Of a stretch of DNA of 64,000 nucleotides, positions 43,082 through 54,155 are shown piece after piece. The stretch is from positions 1,054,001-1,118,000 of the forward strand of contig JADLZK010004543.1 of the NCBI GenBank assembly GCA_015847255.1. The letters run 5' to 3'. Numbering within the stretch: position 1 is the stretch's first letter; each line of letters opens with the position of its first letter. The DNA is from Hyparrhenia diplandra. Taxonomy: Eukaryota; Streptophyta; Magnoliopsida; Poales; Poaceae. A program made the position numbers and the translations under genes. The notes under the pieces were generated by a model. The model had not been told where the DNA came from and did not search any database. It saw only the letters and a program-made list of their open reading frames with translations.

Positions 43082-43500
43082 TATAAAAACAAGTATGTTG
43101 GCCTGAGGGAGATATGATTGAGTGGTTCATCAAGTTTGCACCATCTGTGTTTGCTGCAATAGGCTTAGGAGACATCAGGCTAACGAAGATCTGTTCATCT
43201 GGGCGTCCATGGCCCTAGTGGACGACCGCCACCAGCCTCGTCGCCAGAGTGTAGAAGCACAGGAGGGCAACCAGTGGAAGATCCCGATATCCCAGCCAAA
43301 TTGCAGGCTGCGCATGCACCATGCCTTCACTGCCAGTGAGGTCAAAACCACATACCACCTGATCTTCCATTGCAAAAACCACAGACCACCTGATATTACA
43401 TTGCGCCTGCACAATTGTAAGGAGTCTTGTCACCTATGGAGCAGTCGTCTTGGCCCTCAAGATTGCTTCATTGCTGATCTCTGGTGTAATTTATTATAAT
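43082..43500 (+). ncRNA. PHAS-like unit, family E
   Basis: TATAAAAAC (43082-43090), then GAGGGAGATATGATTGAGTG, GTTCATCAAGTTTG, and the target site 43160-43181 (16/22; TAGGCTTAGGAGACATCAGG plus CT), 78 bp from the TATA box. A 125-codon plus frame spans the site, but its translation resembles nothing known and the frame is not kept in the copy at 41729. Predicted phase start 43172. Confidence 0.45.
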
Positions 43501-43886
43501 GAATTAGCACAATGTAAGACTACGATCCTGTAACACTTAGGTGCATTCAGTGTTTCAGATATCATTTCGGTGAAAAATATCGCTACCCTAGGATAGAAAT
43601 GATAATCGAATATCAGCTTTTTTTCGGTATATTTCAGTGTAAAAATATGTTCAAATTTGAAATAATAAACAAAAATTCCAAAAACTAATTAAAAAATCAT
43701 CCAAAATGAAATCCAAGGGTCGGCACATTTTAAAATGCAACATAACTTAACCATAATCCAATTTAGATCACTAAGAATAAATTACATCCAATTTGATTAC
43801 AATAGATCTGAGTTTCTTGGTTTAACAATTTGAAGTGATTGTGCAACCTAAACACCCGAAAAGAATCAAATATAGAACTGAGCATA

Positions 43887-44720
43887 TGTCACAGCCGTGA
43901 CGGGGGGGGGGTGGCAACACAGGGTGGGAGGCTGCCCTAGGGTAGTGCAGGTGGGGCGGCGGCGTGCGCACGGGGGCGTAGAGGGGGGCGGCCGGTGGAG
44001 GTTGAGAGCAAGAGCAGGGAATGTTTTCCTTTTTTTTTTTTTTTATGAAACAGGAGGGGTGTGAGCCCCTACGGAATTTATTAAAGAAATAAAAGTTTAC
44101 AACTTTACAGAGTACATTCAGAAAACAAAGAAAGAAACAAAAAAAGATCAACCTAATTACACAATATTGCCTAGCCATTGATCTATTCTTGGATGAAGAC
44201 TTGCTTTTGCTCTTAGGATAAGTGGATAACTAAGGCAAACTCCTTCTTGAAGGTCTCGACGACATCTTTGGACGTAATGAGGAATACCCCGAAAATTACA
44301 TCATTACTACCGACTCCAAATTGACCAAAGAAATTGTTATTATCACTTCCATGAAGAAGGGAACGTTTTCCTTTATTTGTTTGTCCCTAAAAGATTACAT
44401 TCTCCACGTTTATATAGATCTTCTATGGGACTTGTATCTCAAGCAATCTCTATAGGTTTCTTATATTCTAGAATACCTTTTACAAAGAAAACTCTTGTTC
44501 TTTCCCTTATATGAGATTTCCTTATAGATTGCAATATCTCCCCCACAACAAAAGAAAGTCCTAATCCGACTCGAATACGACGGGACGGAGGGAAGGAGGG
44601 CAATAGAGGTGGCATTGGCGGCGGCAGCCCTAGTTGGCGCAACTGCCCCCTCTCATGGGCCGGCTCACATGGCTGGGCCGCCTTGCCCCTTTGGGCTGGG
44701 CCGGTCCAAAGATTGTGACA
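43887..44720 (-). repeat. 3' LTR, containing a retroposon
   Basis: The plus strand runs TGTCACAGCC ... AAAGATTGTGACA, perfect TGTCACA/TGTGACA inverted ends. Without the insertion and its duplicate it is 492 bp. Confidence 0.85.
44033..44357 (-). mobile_element. Retroposon inserted in the LTR, 325 bp
   Basis: A poly-T left edge, then ATGAAACAGGAGGGG and GAGCCCCTACGGAATTTATT. It is flanked by 17-bp duplicates AGGGAATGTTTTCCTTT and AGGGAACGTTTTCCTTT (44016-44032, 44358-44374; one difference). It belongs to the same family as 103-230. It is younger than the LTR. Confidence 0.9.
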
Positions 44721-46280
44721 TATCCCCATCGCTTGACGGGCGCAAGCCGTGGCGGCGCGTAGGGTGAGGCACTCCGACCGTAGCATATCCATAGTTGTCC
44801 ATCTTGTCGTTGTAGTCGTTGACGTTTGGGGTGTCATCGTCGATGGAGAAGTCAAAGCTTAGGCCGCCAAAGTAGACATTAGCTCATTGTAGGATGTACC
44901 AAAGGCCTAGCCACCCTTGCTGACTACATGATCGCGTTGCTCAGGATGGCGGTCATCATGGTCGTCTGCTGAGAGGTTGGCTGAGCTTGTACCTACCGCA
45001 GTAACACGTGGATGCATCGACGAAGCCGGTCTGCAGGAGGACGGAGGAGGCGCCCTTAGAGGAGGTCGCCGGCCGCCGTCACCTCCGCCCAAGCTGGGGG
45101 GCATCGGCGCTAGGGGCGTCGATGGAGATGTTGTCCATGCATGAACTCCCGCCGGTTATCGTCGAAGAGAAGCACCATGGCCTCCCTCGGCTTGACGCTC
45201 GATGCACGGACATGAGCGGGATGCTTGCCGAAAAAGCCCCACGCTCTGTAGGTGTCGTCGAGGTGGAAGCCCACCGTAATGCCATGCGGGGGACTCCTTT
45301 CTCCGGGAGGATGTCCTAAAGAAGAGCTAGAGCTCTTTGGGACGCAGAGCGGTGGAAGTACTAACGATGCCACTAGGAGGTGGGTTGTTGCCTATAGTCG
45401 GATGGCGCCGGCGATGCTAGCCAATATGGCCATCTACCGGTTCGTCCTGGCTCCCTAGCGAAGCTCACTCGAGGGCGCCCCACGTGGCCAGTGGTCATGG
45501 ATAGCCTCCATTGCCGGTGCTTGGCGCTGCTGTGACCACCCTAGCCTCTAGCGCCTTGTTGATGTCGGTGTCGGCGATGTTGACGACGTTGCCATTGCCG
45601 TAGCCGAAGTCAAGGAAGTTGGCCACCTCACCAGGTGGCACCTTCGGGGCCTAGCGCCGTGATCGACGATGCGAGGTCGACGCCCGTGCATCATGCACAG
45701 CCCCTCCCAGGTCAGGGTTTGACGAAGATCGGTGTGGATCCCGCCAACGAAGAGGTCGACGCGAAATAGCGGACTCGGGAGATCCAAGCGCCGTAGCCTA
45801 CGCCAGGAAAGCGTTGATGTAGTCGTCTAGGTAATCGTCTTGGCGCCCGGCCGTGCTAGGTCACCCCGAATGTCATTGGTGATGGGAGGCCTAAAATCGC
45901 GCCTCGATAGCGCGGCGTGAAGATGTCTGACTCAACCAACAGTCTCCTTCGAGACAATCGGTTGAACCAGAGCTCTACAATGCCTATCAGATGGAAAGCA
46001 GCGTACGATGCATGAAACTCTATCAATCTCTAGTCAAGGCCGGAAGAACATCTCGATCTTGTTGATCCAAAACTCAGGGTCATCATTGTCGTCGTATATT
46101 AGGGCCTCTAGGAGAATTGCGATATGAGGAGTCTAGGGTGTGGCTAGTAGGGGGTGGGGGTGCTGCTAGTGGCGCCATGTGCACCGCCTCGGGCACCTCG
46201 GCAACTGCTGATGATGGAGTCGAGATGTCATCCATGGTGATGTCGAGGATGGTTGGAGCATTGACCCGATCGAAGTCACC
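44721..46280 (-). other. Internal region with gag-like trace
   Basis: Around 46030-46100 the minus strand reads DDNDDPEFWINKIEMFFRP, equivalent to the gag core (DGxxDPLxWxNRCExFF). Elsewhere there are only short GC-rich frames (for example 45548-45787, 44907-45104) without domains. Just inside the 3' LTR a short purine run GATGGGGATA (minus strand, about 44719-44728) may act as purine tract. Confidence 0.5.
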
Positions 46281-46283
46281 GGG

Positions 46284-46583
46284 TCACATCCGCGGGAGGA
46301 TGGCGAGGTCGATGTTATCGCCGATGGCGTCGTTAGGGATGGTGATGGCACCCTTAGTGGCGCCTGGGGGCGCCCCCTGGCCAACAACGGCGGGCACGAC
46401 CTGCCGGTCCTCGGGCATCGACATCAAACATACTGGAGGAAGATTGATCTTGGGGTTGGCGTAGACATGCTGCATGCGGTGAAGGCGTGCTTCATTCTCA
46501 TCAAAGCGGTCGTTGATCTTGATGAAGTTGTCGTTGTGGAGTTGCTTGAAAGCCATGGAGAAGCTGGTGTTCTCAGAAGCCAT
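46284..46583 (-). pseudogene. gag N-terminal frame
   Basis: The ATG at 46583 lies 21 bases beyond the primer binding site. The 99-codon translation starts MASENTSFSMAFKQLHNDNF and continues with a helix-rich KINDRFDENEARLHRMQHVY segment and an acidic, Pro-rich tail. Position and composition fit gypsy gag. It stops before the gag core, which lies in another frame, so it is broken. Confidence 0.6.
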
Positions 46584-46589
46584 CGTCCT

Positions 46590-46604
46590 GGTCTCCGGAT
46601 ACCA
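46590..46604 (-). promoter_or_regulatory. Primer binding site
   Basis: The minus strand reads TGGTATCCGGAGACC, identical to 30718-30732, two bases from the LTR. Confidence 0.65.
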
Positions 46605-46606
46605 CC

Positions 46607-47023
46607 TGTCACAGCCGCGACGGTGGAGGGGGCGACACGGGTGGGCCGCGATGCGGCAGGGCGGCTGGAGCTGGAGAGCAAGAACGGAGAATATTTTCCT
46701 TTATTTGCTTCTCCCTAAAAGATTACATCCTCCTTGATTATTTAGCCCTCCTATGGAACTTGTATCTCAAGCAATCTCTAAAGGTTTCCTTATATTCCGA
46801 AATACCTTTTATAAGAAAACTCTTATTCTTTTCTTAATAGGAGATTTCCTTATAGATTGGAATATCTCCCGCACACCAAAAGTCCTAATCCTAATCTGAA
46901 TCGAATATAACGGGGCGGAGGGAAGGGGAGCGGCGGCTGCAGCCCTAGCGGGCGCACCCGCTCCCTATCATGGGCTGATTTGGCCTGCTGGGCCCCTACC
47001 CCTATGGGCTGGGCCGGTCGACA
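46607..47023 (-). repeat. 5' LTR
   Basis: The plus strand runs TGTCACAGCCGCGACGG ... GCCGGTCGACA. The inner edge is sharp; the outer edge is less certain. Confidence 0.75.
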
Positions 47024-47440
47024 ACTTCTATGTTTTCAACAATCTTAGGGTACAAGGATTTCTACTCCCCTTTCTAGTTCCCCTTAGTACAATAACAGAT
47101 CAACCTATCAAGCCAATAAGTTCAATTCCCCTCATGTCATCCATATACCTGCACACAACAATAACAGATCAACATATCAAGCTAATAAGTTCAATTCCCC
47201 TCATGTCATCCATATACCCGCACACAGTAAGTCCAATTCATCCCCCAATAATACAAGCAATTTCCCTCTGTAGAAACCAAGAAAAAATTGCCACGCACTA
47301 AATGTAGTTACAAAGCTCTCCACTATAGTACAATGATTGTACCCTACTAGAAACTGAAGTTTCTCCCTCAATCTCAACGCACAAGCAATACGTAAAATCA
47401 CGAAGGAACCAACTAATCCAACTAAAATTTGGACCCGATA
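47024..47440. other. No gene; 58-bp direct repeat
   Basis: AATAACAGATCAAC.TATCAA followed by GC.AATAAGTTCAATTCCCCT recurs at about 47090 and 47160. Confidence 0.6.
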
Positions 47441-47599
47441 ACACTACACCCCAACACCGTAATTGACGCCGAACCATCTAACCATCAAGGCCACCTACAA
47501 CGGCATGCGTCTAGCGCTAATTACATTTAGCATCCATTTTCGGCAGACGCTGTATGTCCTGATGCTAAAACTCTTTAGCGTCCGCACTGCATACATTTA

Positions 47600-49320
47600 G
47601 CATCGATGGTCTAGTACGGTGAATATCTTTAGCGTGAGATGGCATGCCAGTACTCTATATAGCTTAAAGACAATTTGACATTATAAATGCATTTACCATT
47701 TTTTTTAAAAAAAAAGGCATGTCATTGCAATTTAACATAAAAATAACATCAGTGTGTACACTTCTCATACAAATAAATTCATTCATGAAGTCCAAACTCG
47801 TGAGAGGCAGACATGTAAGATCAATCATTACAAACATGTAATGTTTCATCAATGACTAAGTCTAGTATGAGCTACTTGTATGTACCCAAAGAGAGACTAA
47901 CTAAATCAACTTTGAATCATCCGTAAAACTTGCTAATTAGCAACGTAGTAGACCCCTAAAACCAAAAAACACATACAATCAAGTAACATGTTAACATAGT
48001 TCCAGGATCAGGTAAAGTAACTATGCTTTATTTTTGTTAAATTAATTGGATCTTAAACAATGTGTACGCAGATTAATACTTAGGGAAAACTTGAAGGCCT
48101 CATTGGGAGTTGGTTCTATTTGAAGCTTACTTATGTCCAGAGCAAATCAAATCATGTAGTAAATAGATGCTCTACAGAAACCTAACTTTTCAATTAAGAC
48201 TTGAGCTACTCAATGACAGCACATAATGTACTGCATTAATATTTTTTAACTTGTTGCCACTCAAAAAACACTAGAGAATAATATAGTGAGAGGAACACTA
48301 TGTATACAACAATTCCAATCCTGCACTGCTTTCTAGCTTGGCGATATATATTTATGTACTATTCCAAATTTCTACCATAGATACCAGAGCATTGCAAGTC
48401 AATATAGCTATTCCAAGTATGTAGCTATGAGCCTCTTAGGCATGAGCCCTCAGTTTTTGTACAACTATGACCCTAAAGTTCATGATCTTTGATATAATGT
48501 AGTGATTAAGCATAGAACGAATTGTTTATGCAACTAATTTTCCTATAGCTGAAGTTTCAACTTTTCCATGAGAATAAAATCATCACAGTTATCGGTGATA
48601 TAAGTCAGGATAACTGAGAGGAAAAAAAAATATCAGCTATTCAAAATATCTATCATTTAAGTGAGGGCTGGAAGAAGAAGAAGGGCAGATCATCACTTGG
48701 ACAAATGTGAGGTCGATGCTTGGAGCTCTAGAAAACATAAGTGAGGACAACACTCCCCCTTTTTCAACCTTTTTTTCTTCAGAAAGTCTGATTAATACTT
48801 CTCCTCATAGCGAAGGCAATTTGCATTGGTGGTCACAAATGAGATACAAGAAAAGAAGAACAAATGTGAGCAAATACGCAACTCATTACGCACAGATGAT
48901 ATGCTTTGTAGAAGAGACATGCAACAACACAAAATTCTGGGAGCAGAAGCAAAATGGCAACAACAACCAATAAGATTAGCGGTGAGAGCGATTGTGAGTT
49001 TATACCTCATGACATTATTAACAACAGTCGTAGTCTTAGTGAAGGTGAAACAAATTTCAGATAATTCCAAATGTACAGTGCATCCCTTTTTTGATATATT
49101 TTGGTATTCATTTGAACATCGTTGCAGCAAGAAACTAAAAGAAAACAACTAGAATATGATTCTGAAATAATTTTTAACAAAGTGAACTATATGTTGTTCA
49201 AAAAATTGATACATCCCTCAAATAGTTTCATGTATTATACTATAAGTGAGAGGTGTATCATTTAAGACCAATGGATACTAAATTGAATCAAAAAACTTTG
49301 AAACTTGCACAAAATGGTAT
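47600..49320. other. Outer CACTA interior, no gene recognised
   Basis: AT-rich. Frames of 118 codons (minus, 48792-49148) and 108 codons (plus, 48826-49152) overlap on opposite strands and show no domain. Confidence 0.4.
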
Positions 49321-49339
49321 TTATCACTACCGTAAACGG

Positions 49340-50215
49340 ATATTTTGTGAGAGGAGTGCTTTTTCATGAGAGTGAAAAATTAACTCTCATGAAATTAATA
49401 TTTTCATGAGAGTGATATAAATCCCGCCACGAAAACATATTTTCATGAGAGTACTTGACACAACGTCATGAAAATCAGTTGTTTTCGTGAAGGTTTACTC
49501 TCATGAAAATACTAAAGTCTCACTAAATCCATTCGTGAAGGTTTACTCTCACTTAAATACCAAAAAAACAGTCATGAAAATATTGATGCAAACTTGGTGG
49601 CAATATACATTCGTGAAGGTGAACTCTCATGAAAATACCAAAGTCTCATTTAATTTCATTCGTGAAGGTTTACTCTCACGAAATACCATAAAAAAACAAA
49701 TCATGAAAACATTAATGCAAACTTGGTGGCAATATACATTCGTGAAGGTGAACTCTCATGAAAATACCAAAGTCTCATTTTAATTTCATTCGTGAAGGTT
49801 CACTCTCACGAAATACCACACAAAACGTCATGAAAACACCGATGCAAACTTAGTGGCAATATCCATTTGTGAAGGTGAACTCTCATGAAAATACCAAAGT
49901 CTCACGAAATCCATTTATGAAGGTTTACTCTCATGAAATACCAAAAAAATAGTCATGAAAACACAGATGAAACACATGGTGCCAACGTTCATTTGTGAAG
50001 GTGAAATCTCAACTAAAAAACACCAAAGTCTCACTAAATCCATTCGTCAAGGTCTACTCCCACGAAATACGCCAAAAAAAAATCATGAAAACATCAATGG
50101 AAACCTAGTTGCAATATCCATTTGTGAAAGTGAACTCTCATGAAAATACCAAAGTCTCATTTAAATCCATTCGTGAAGGTTTACTCTCACGAAATACCAT
50201 AAAAAACACTCATAA
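49340..50215 (+). repeat. Dimeric subterminal tandem array, about 128 bp
   Basis: TTCGTGAAGG starts at 49483, 49532, 49610, 49659, 49739, 49789 and 49866 (TTTGTGAAGG), alternating spacings of about 49 and 78 bp. Each step holds ACTCTCATGAAAATACCAAA or ACTCTCACGAAATACC. Short frames across it simply repeat the same peptide. Confidence 0.9.
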
Positions 50216-50282
50216 AAAACACCAATTGAAATATGGTTGAGTATTTTTCAATAGAAAAATAATTGCCTAAATACTGAAATGG

Positions 50283-51345
50283 TTTTGACCTCAAACTTTT
50301 TCTCAAGCTTATAGATGACCTATGTGAAGGAACCACCAAGTTTGAGAATTTTCTAAAATAGTTTGGTACCTTTTCCAGCTTTAATTGAATTTCCGCGCGA
50401 CTTCACCCTGCAGAATTATATGTTGAACTGAGACCACCCCCAAAAAGATGCTGAACGGTGCCAAACTTTTTCACAGGGTCTCTTGTGCCCTAGAAGACAA
50501 AAGTTTGTGGAGGTCGGTCCAAAATTATTGTGTTTTCATTGTGTAATTCACCATATTTGGTCCATGCGCCACGAGAAAAAAATACAAGAATTCCAATTAT
50601 GATGAGAAAAACCTAGGATCTTGCGTGGGGCCATATTTTGGGTGTAAATGAGTGCAAAAAAAAATTCAAGGCATTTTGACATCGGTGGAGTAGACGTGCT
50701 TCACAAAGGTATATAGATCCTTCCACCGAACCCTATCCATACACTTAGGTTTCTCATGGTTGTGTGGCTTGTGCGCTTTGCGGTGAGGTTTTGTCCTCAA
50801 ACTTTTTCTCAAGCTTTTATATGACCTATGTGAAGGAACCACCAAGTTTGAGATTTTTTCGAAATGGTTTGGTACTTTTTCTAGTTTAATTGAATTTCCG
50901 CGACTTCTCCCAAGAATTGTACGTTGAAATCGAGACCATCCTAAAAAAGATCCGGAATGGTGCGGACTTTTTCACAGTGGTCTCTTGTGCCTTTGCGATA
51001 CAAAAGTTTGTGGAGGTCGGTCCAAAATTATTGTGTTTTCATTGTGTAATTCACCATATTTGGTCTCATGCGCCCACAGAGAAAAAATAAAGAATTCCAA
51101 TAATGATGAGAAAAACCTAGGATCTTGCGTGGGGCCATATTTTGGGTGTAAATGAGTGCAAAAAACAATTCAAGGCATTTTGACATCGGTAGACTAGACG
51201 TGCAGCCGCTTAAAGGTATATGAAACCTTCCACCTGAACCCTACCCATACACTTAAGTTTCCCATTGTTGTGTGGTCCAGACGCTTTGCGGTGAGGTTTT
51301 GACCTTAAACTTTTCTCACACTTAAGTTTTCAAGGTAATTTTTTG
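50283..51345 (+). repeat. 506-bp direct duplication, two copies plus a partial
   Basis: CCTCAAACTTTTTCTCAAGC occurs at about 50289 and 50795, with a third start (CTTAAACTTTTCTCA) near 51304. Copies share GACCTATGTGAAGGAACCAC, GTTTGTGGAGGTCGGTCCAA and TCTTGCGTGGGGCCATATTT. Copy 2 lacks several bases of copy 1. Confidence 0.9.
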
Positions 51346-51479
51346 AATACTTTGTTGTTGACAATAGTCTCACATCAAGTCATTTTTGACATCTTCCGGA
51401 TTTACTAGCAAAAGAAAAGAAAAAAACGAAAGAAAAAGAAATTGTTCGAAAAAGAGTAAAGGGCCACAATAACGTTGTC

Positions 51480-51985
51480 TCGCCCAAAACTTCCTAGGCC
51501 CGTAAAACAACTACGCTCACCCCATAGCCGCCCGATCGAGGAATGGCTAAGATCAACGATCGGGTATATAATCAAGCACTCTAAAACCCTACCGGCCCCA
51601 CTCTCCAAGGCCTCACGCCTCGCCTGTCTTCCCTCCTCCCCCGCGGGCAGATCCAAAGACAAGGCGCCGCCCACCGGGCCGTCGCTTTCAACGCCCGCCG
51701 CCATCTCGACCCCTTTGAGGCTTCCGCGGCTTAACTGCTGGGAGTCCTCGGCGCCCTCGCGCCCCGGGCCCCACTTCCGCGCCGGTGCCAGCCAAGGCCT
51801 TGATCTCAACGCTCCGGGCGTCCTCCGGGCCGCGACCCGCCGGCCGGCGCGAGCCCTCCCGCAGTCCTCCGTGGTGACGGAGTCGTTGTTCCAGGCGATG
51901 TGTGCGACGTGCTTGATCGCGTCGGCTTCCCAAATCTGCATCTCGAGTCCTTTCATCTTCTACACCCATGCCAGGAGACAAGGTA
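51480..51985 (+). other. GC-rich gene-like first exon inside the inner CACTA
   Basis: An upstream TATATAATC box (51567) and AAAACCCTA leader precede about 400 bp of GC-rich sequence ending at a donor-like AAGGTACAC (51980), then AT-rich intron-like DNA. Open frames exist on both strands (200 codons plus, 183 minus) without recognisable domains. It may be a captured host gene 5' end or the element's own gene. Confidence 0.4.
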
Positions 51986-51989
51986 CACA

Positions 51990-53160
51990 TCTCAATTTGA
52001 TTCATGTAGGTTCTATTTTGAAAGAAAGGCATTGCCCGAGTTATACAAGCGGCGGGTGTCGACACCCCGGCTTGTGATCCGTCAGGTTTGCCAAATTTAA
52101 TTTGGAAAATTATTCCTTTCACTTATGTAGATGGAGAATTTACTTGATAGTGTTTATTAGTGCCCTTTTAAGATCACCCACATCAGTTAATAACATAATA
52201 TCTCGACCCGATGGCTAGTAGTTGTGTGAGTGACAAGACAATTCTTTAGTTGCTCATCTTTAGTTGCTCATGGAGCTCGATTTGGTATTCACAATTTCTA
52301 CTGTAATCTTTGATATAGTCCGGAATGGAGCCCCATCTGTAGTTGCTCATGAAGCCCAATTTGTCGTTGTAATATAACAATTGCGTAGGATTTCCTTGCT
52401 ACTGTGATTGAATGAACTGAGTTCTTTTCATGTTACTAATTCATGGGTTCACAATCTTTTTGGCAGGTAGCATAATGGTTAAAGCAGTCTAGGATGCATC
52501 TTAATTCCCCATATGTTGCATCACGGGATGTTGCTAGAGATGAAAGGTACCGAGTTGTCGCCGCTTTCCTCAATGAAAGCCAAATTTCTTAGAGTACTAG
52601 TTCCTTGTTTTCTGAAAATATATCTTTCTTTATCAGGTACAGATGGAGTGCTTGGTGAAGTAGTCTACAATTGGTTGAACTACAATTTGTTTATCAGCAT
52701 TAGCATGATAATTTGAACCTATTTTGTTTCAAGTTAACTTTTACCATTGCCATAATTTAAATTACTTATCAGCCATGTTCTCAGCCTATTTTTCAGCTTT
52801 ATTCATTATGCGGTCATGCAGGAATATATGCTTTGAACACATATGTTCTAATGAAGTATGGATCCAAAAGAGGCGACAACCGATGCAGATTGATGGGAGT
52901 AAAACAAAAAATGGTTAGGACTTGTCTTTGGAACTTGTTAGGACTATGTGTTATAACTTATATATCATGTTGGATGTCTAGGACTATGAGCTAGTAAGCC
53001 TTGTAATGGTTGGACAGCTGGATGCAATTAGAATGTATTGCAATTGGAATCAGTTGGCATATATGGATGTATTGGAATTGGAATTGATTTATGTGTGTTG
53101 GATTGGCATTTGGATCATGTGTGAATTTGGAATTTGGTTTGAGATGCTTCTGTTGGGTTG
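51990..53160. other. AT-rich inner CACTA interior
   Basis: No domain recognised. GGAATTGGAATTG-like runs near 53045-53150 are low complexity. Confidence 0.4.
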
Positions 53161-53164
53161 GGTC

Positions 53165-53640
53165 ACTCTCATGAAATACTATATTTCCTATGAATTTTCA
53201 AACTCTCATGAAACTCATTCAGCGTGACTTGTGACTCACAAAATACCCTACCTCTCACAAAATAAGTTCATGACAAAGTGAGCTCTCACGAAATAAGTTC
53301 ATGACGGTGAGCTCTCACGAAATACCCTTTCCTCTCACAAAATGAGTTAATGACAGTGAGCTCTCATGAAATACCCTTCCTCTCACGAAATAACTTCGTG
53401 ACGGTGGCCTCTCACGAAATATTAAAAAAAACGCCATGAAAAGAGCGATGCAAATCTGACGGCAATGACCTTTTTATGAGAGTGACCGTCACGGAGAACT
53501 CTCATGAAAAGAATCCGGGCGGTGAACTCTCACGAAAAGTGTGTATTTAATGAGTGCAACATTGTGAGAAGTAATGCGTGACGGTGTACTCTCACGCATT
53601 ATTTTCGTGAAAGTAAAACCGTTTTTCGGATCATTTTTCA
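53165..53640. repeat. Right subterminal array of the inner CACTA
   Basis: GAGCTCTCACGAAATA, CTCTCACAAAAT and GTTCATGACGGT units recur every 30-60 bp, in both orientations near the end. Confidence 0.85.
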
Positions 53641-54155
53641 CTCACACAAAATATCCAGTTTCGTAGTGTATGCATCTTATTTCGTGTGGGTAAAGTTTAG
53701 AGTATAAAAGACATTTTTCAAAGCTTGTTTCACAATGTGCTTTCTATGTATACATATGAATGGAAAACAAGCCATATATAGTTAAAACTTAGAAAAAATT
53801 AACATCTCCAAACAAAAAGATTCTTGTTGGTAGATCATGATTATAGAAGAATTTAGGAAAAAAAAATCATCCCATTCGGAGTTAGCAAGAACGAGAAAAA
53901 ACTTGTTACAAATTTTGAGTACGATTAATAAGAAAAAGCGTGTGTTTATGTTCAAGGAATGTGGGGCCCATTTATTTTTGGCGTTAGACAATATGATGCT
54001 ATACAAATTTTTAGCGCCGATAGCGCATCAATAAACAAGGAATTAGTGTCTCGATCATCTCTAAGTAACCTTTAGCGCCGGATCCTCCATCGATAAAAAA
54101 AAAAACTTTAGCGCCACATGGTTTGTTGGTGATTTGGTGTTGTGATATAGTGTAA

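Larger units (their letters stand above)
43887..47023 (-). mobile_element. Non-autonomous Ty3/gypsy element, minus strand
   Basis: Two LTRs in minus orientation (43887-44720, interrupted; 46607-47023) enclose 1.9 kb. Reading the minus strand: 5' LTR, primer binding site, gag remnant, unidentified GC-rich region, purine tract, 3' LTR. No reverse transcriptase or integrase motif is seen. LTR segments GTAAAAGGTATTC, AGAGATTGCTTGAGATACAA and a CTATATAA box relate it to the 30275 element. The outer edges lack a matching 5-bp duplication (GCATA versus ACTTC), so one end is eroded or rearranged. Confidence 0.8.
49325..53668. mobile_element. Inner CACTA-type transposon, 4.3 kb
   Basis: The left end CACTACCGTAAACGGATATT, TTGTGAGAGG and the inverted right end CACTACGAAACTGGATATTT, TGTGTGAG form a good inverted repeat flanked by TAT (49322-49324, 53669-53671). 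Both ends carry long arrays of CTCTCATGAAA/CTCTCACGAAA subterminal repeats. The interior has a 506-bp tandem duplication and a GC-rich gene-like exon, but no recognisable transposase. Confidence 0.9.
47442..54152. mobile_element. Outer CACTA-type transposon, 6.7 kb
   Basis: The left end CACTACACCCCAACACCGTA and the inverted right end CACTATATCACAACACCAAA agree at most positions and are flanked by TAA (47439-47441, 54153-54155). TTTAGCGCC/GGCGCTAA-like subterminal repeats occur at both ends. It encloses the complete inner CACTA element at 49325-53668. No transposase frame is recognisable in the remaining 2.4 kb. Confidence 0.8.

Noticed and set aside
43882..47028. 5-bp target duplication for the minus-strand gypsy element
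   Set aside because: GCATA and ACTTC do not match; the outer edge of the right LTR is uncertain, so no duplication is claimed.
49487..50143. Repetitive peptides from the TTCGTGAAGG array
   Set aside because: Translations of a non-coding subterminal tandem repeat.
49340..50215. CRISPR-like repeat/spacer spacing
   Set aside because: Spacers are themselves repeated and the context is a eukaryotic CACTA terminus.
51405..52122. Overlapping 200-codon plus and 183/144-codon minus frames
   Set aside because: Mutually exclusive antiparallel frames in a GC-rich block; kept only as a gene-like segment without protein claim.
52460..52510. tRNA-like GGTAGCATAATGGTTAAAGC
   Set aside because: Only a D-arm resemblance; no anticodon arm or TTC loop can be folded.
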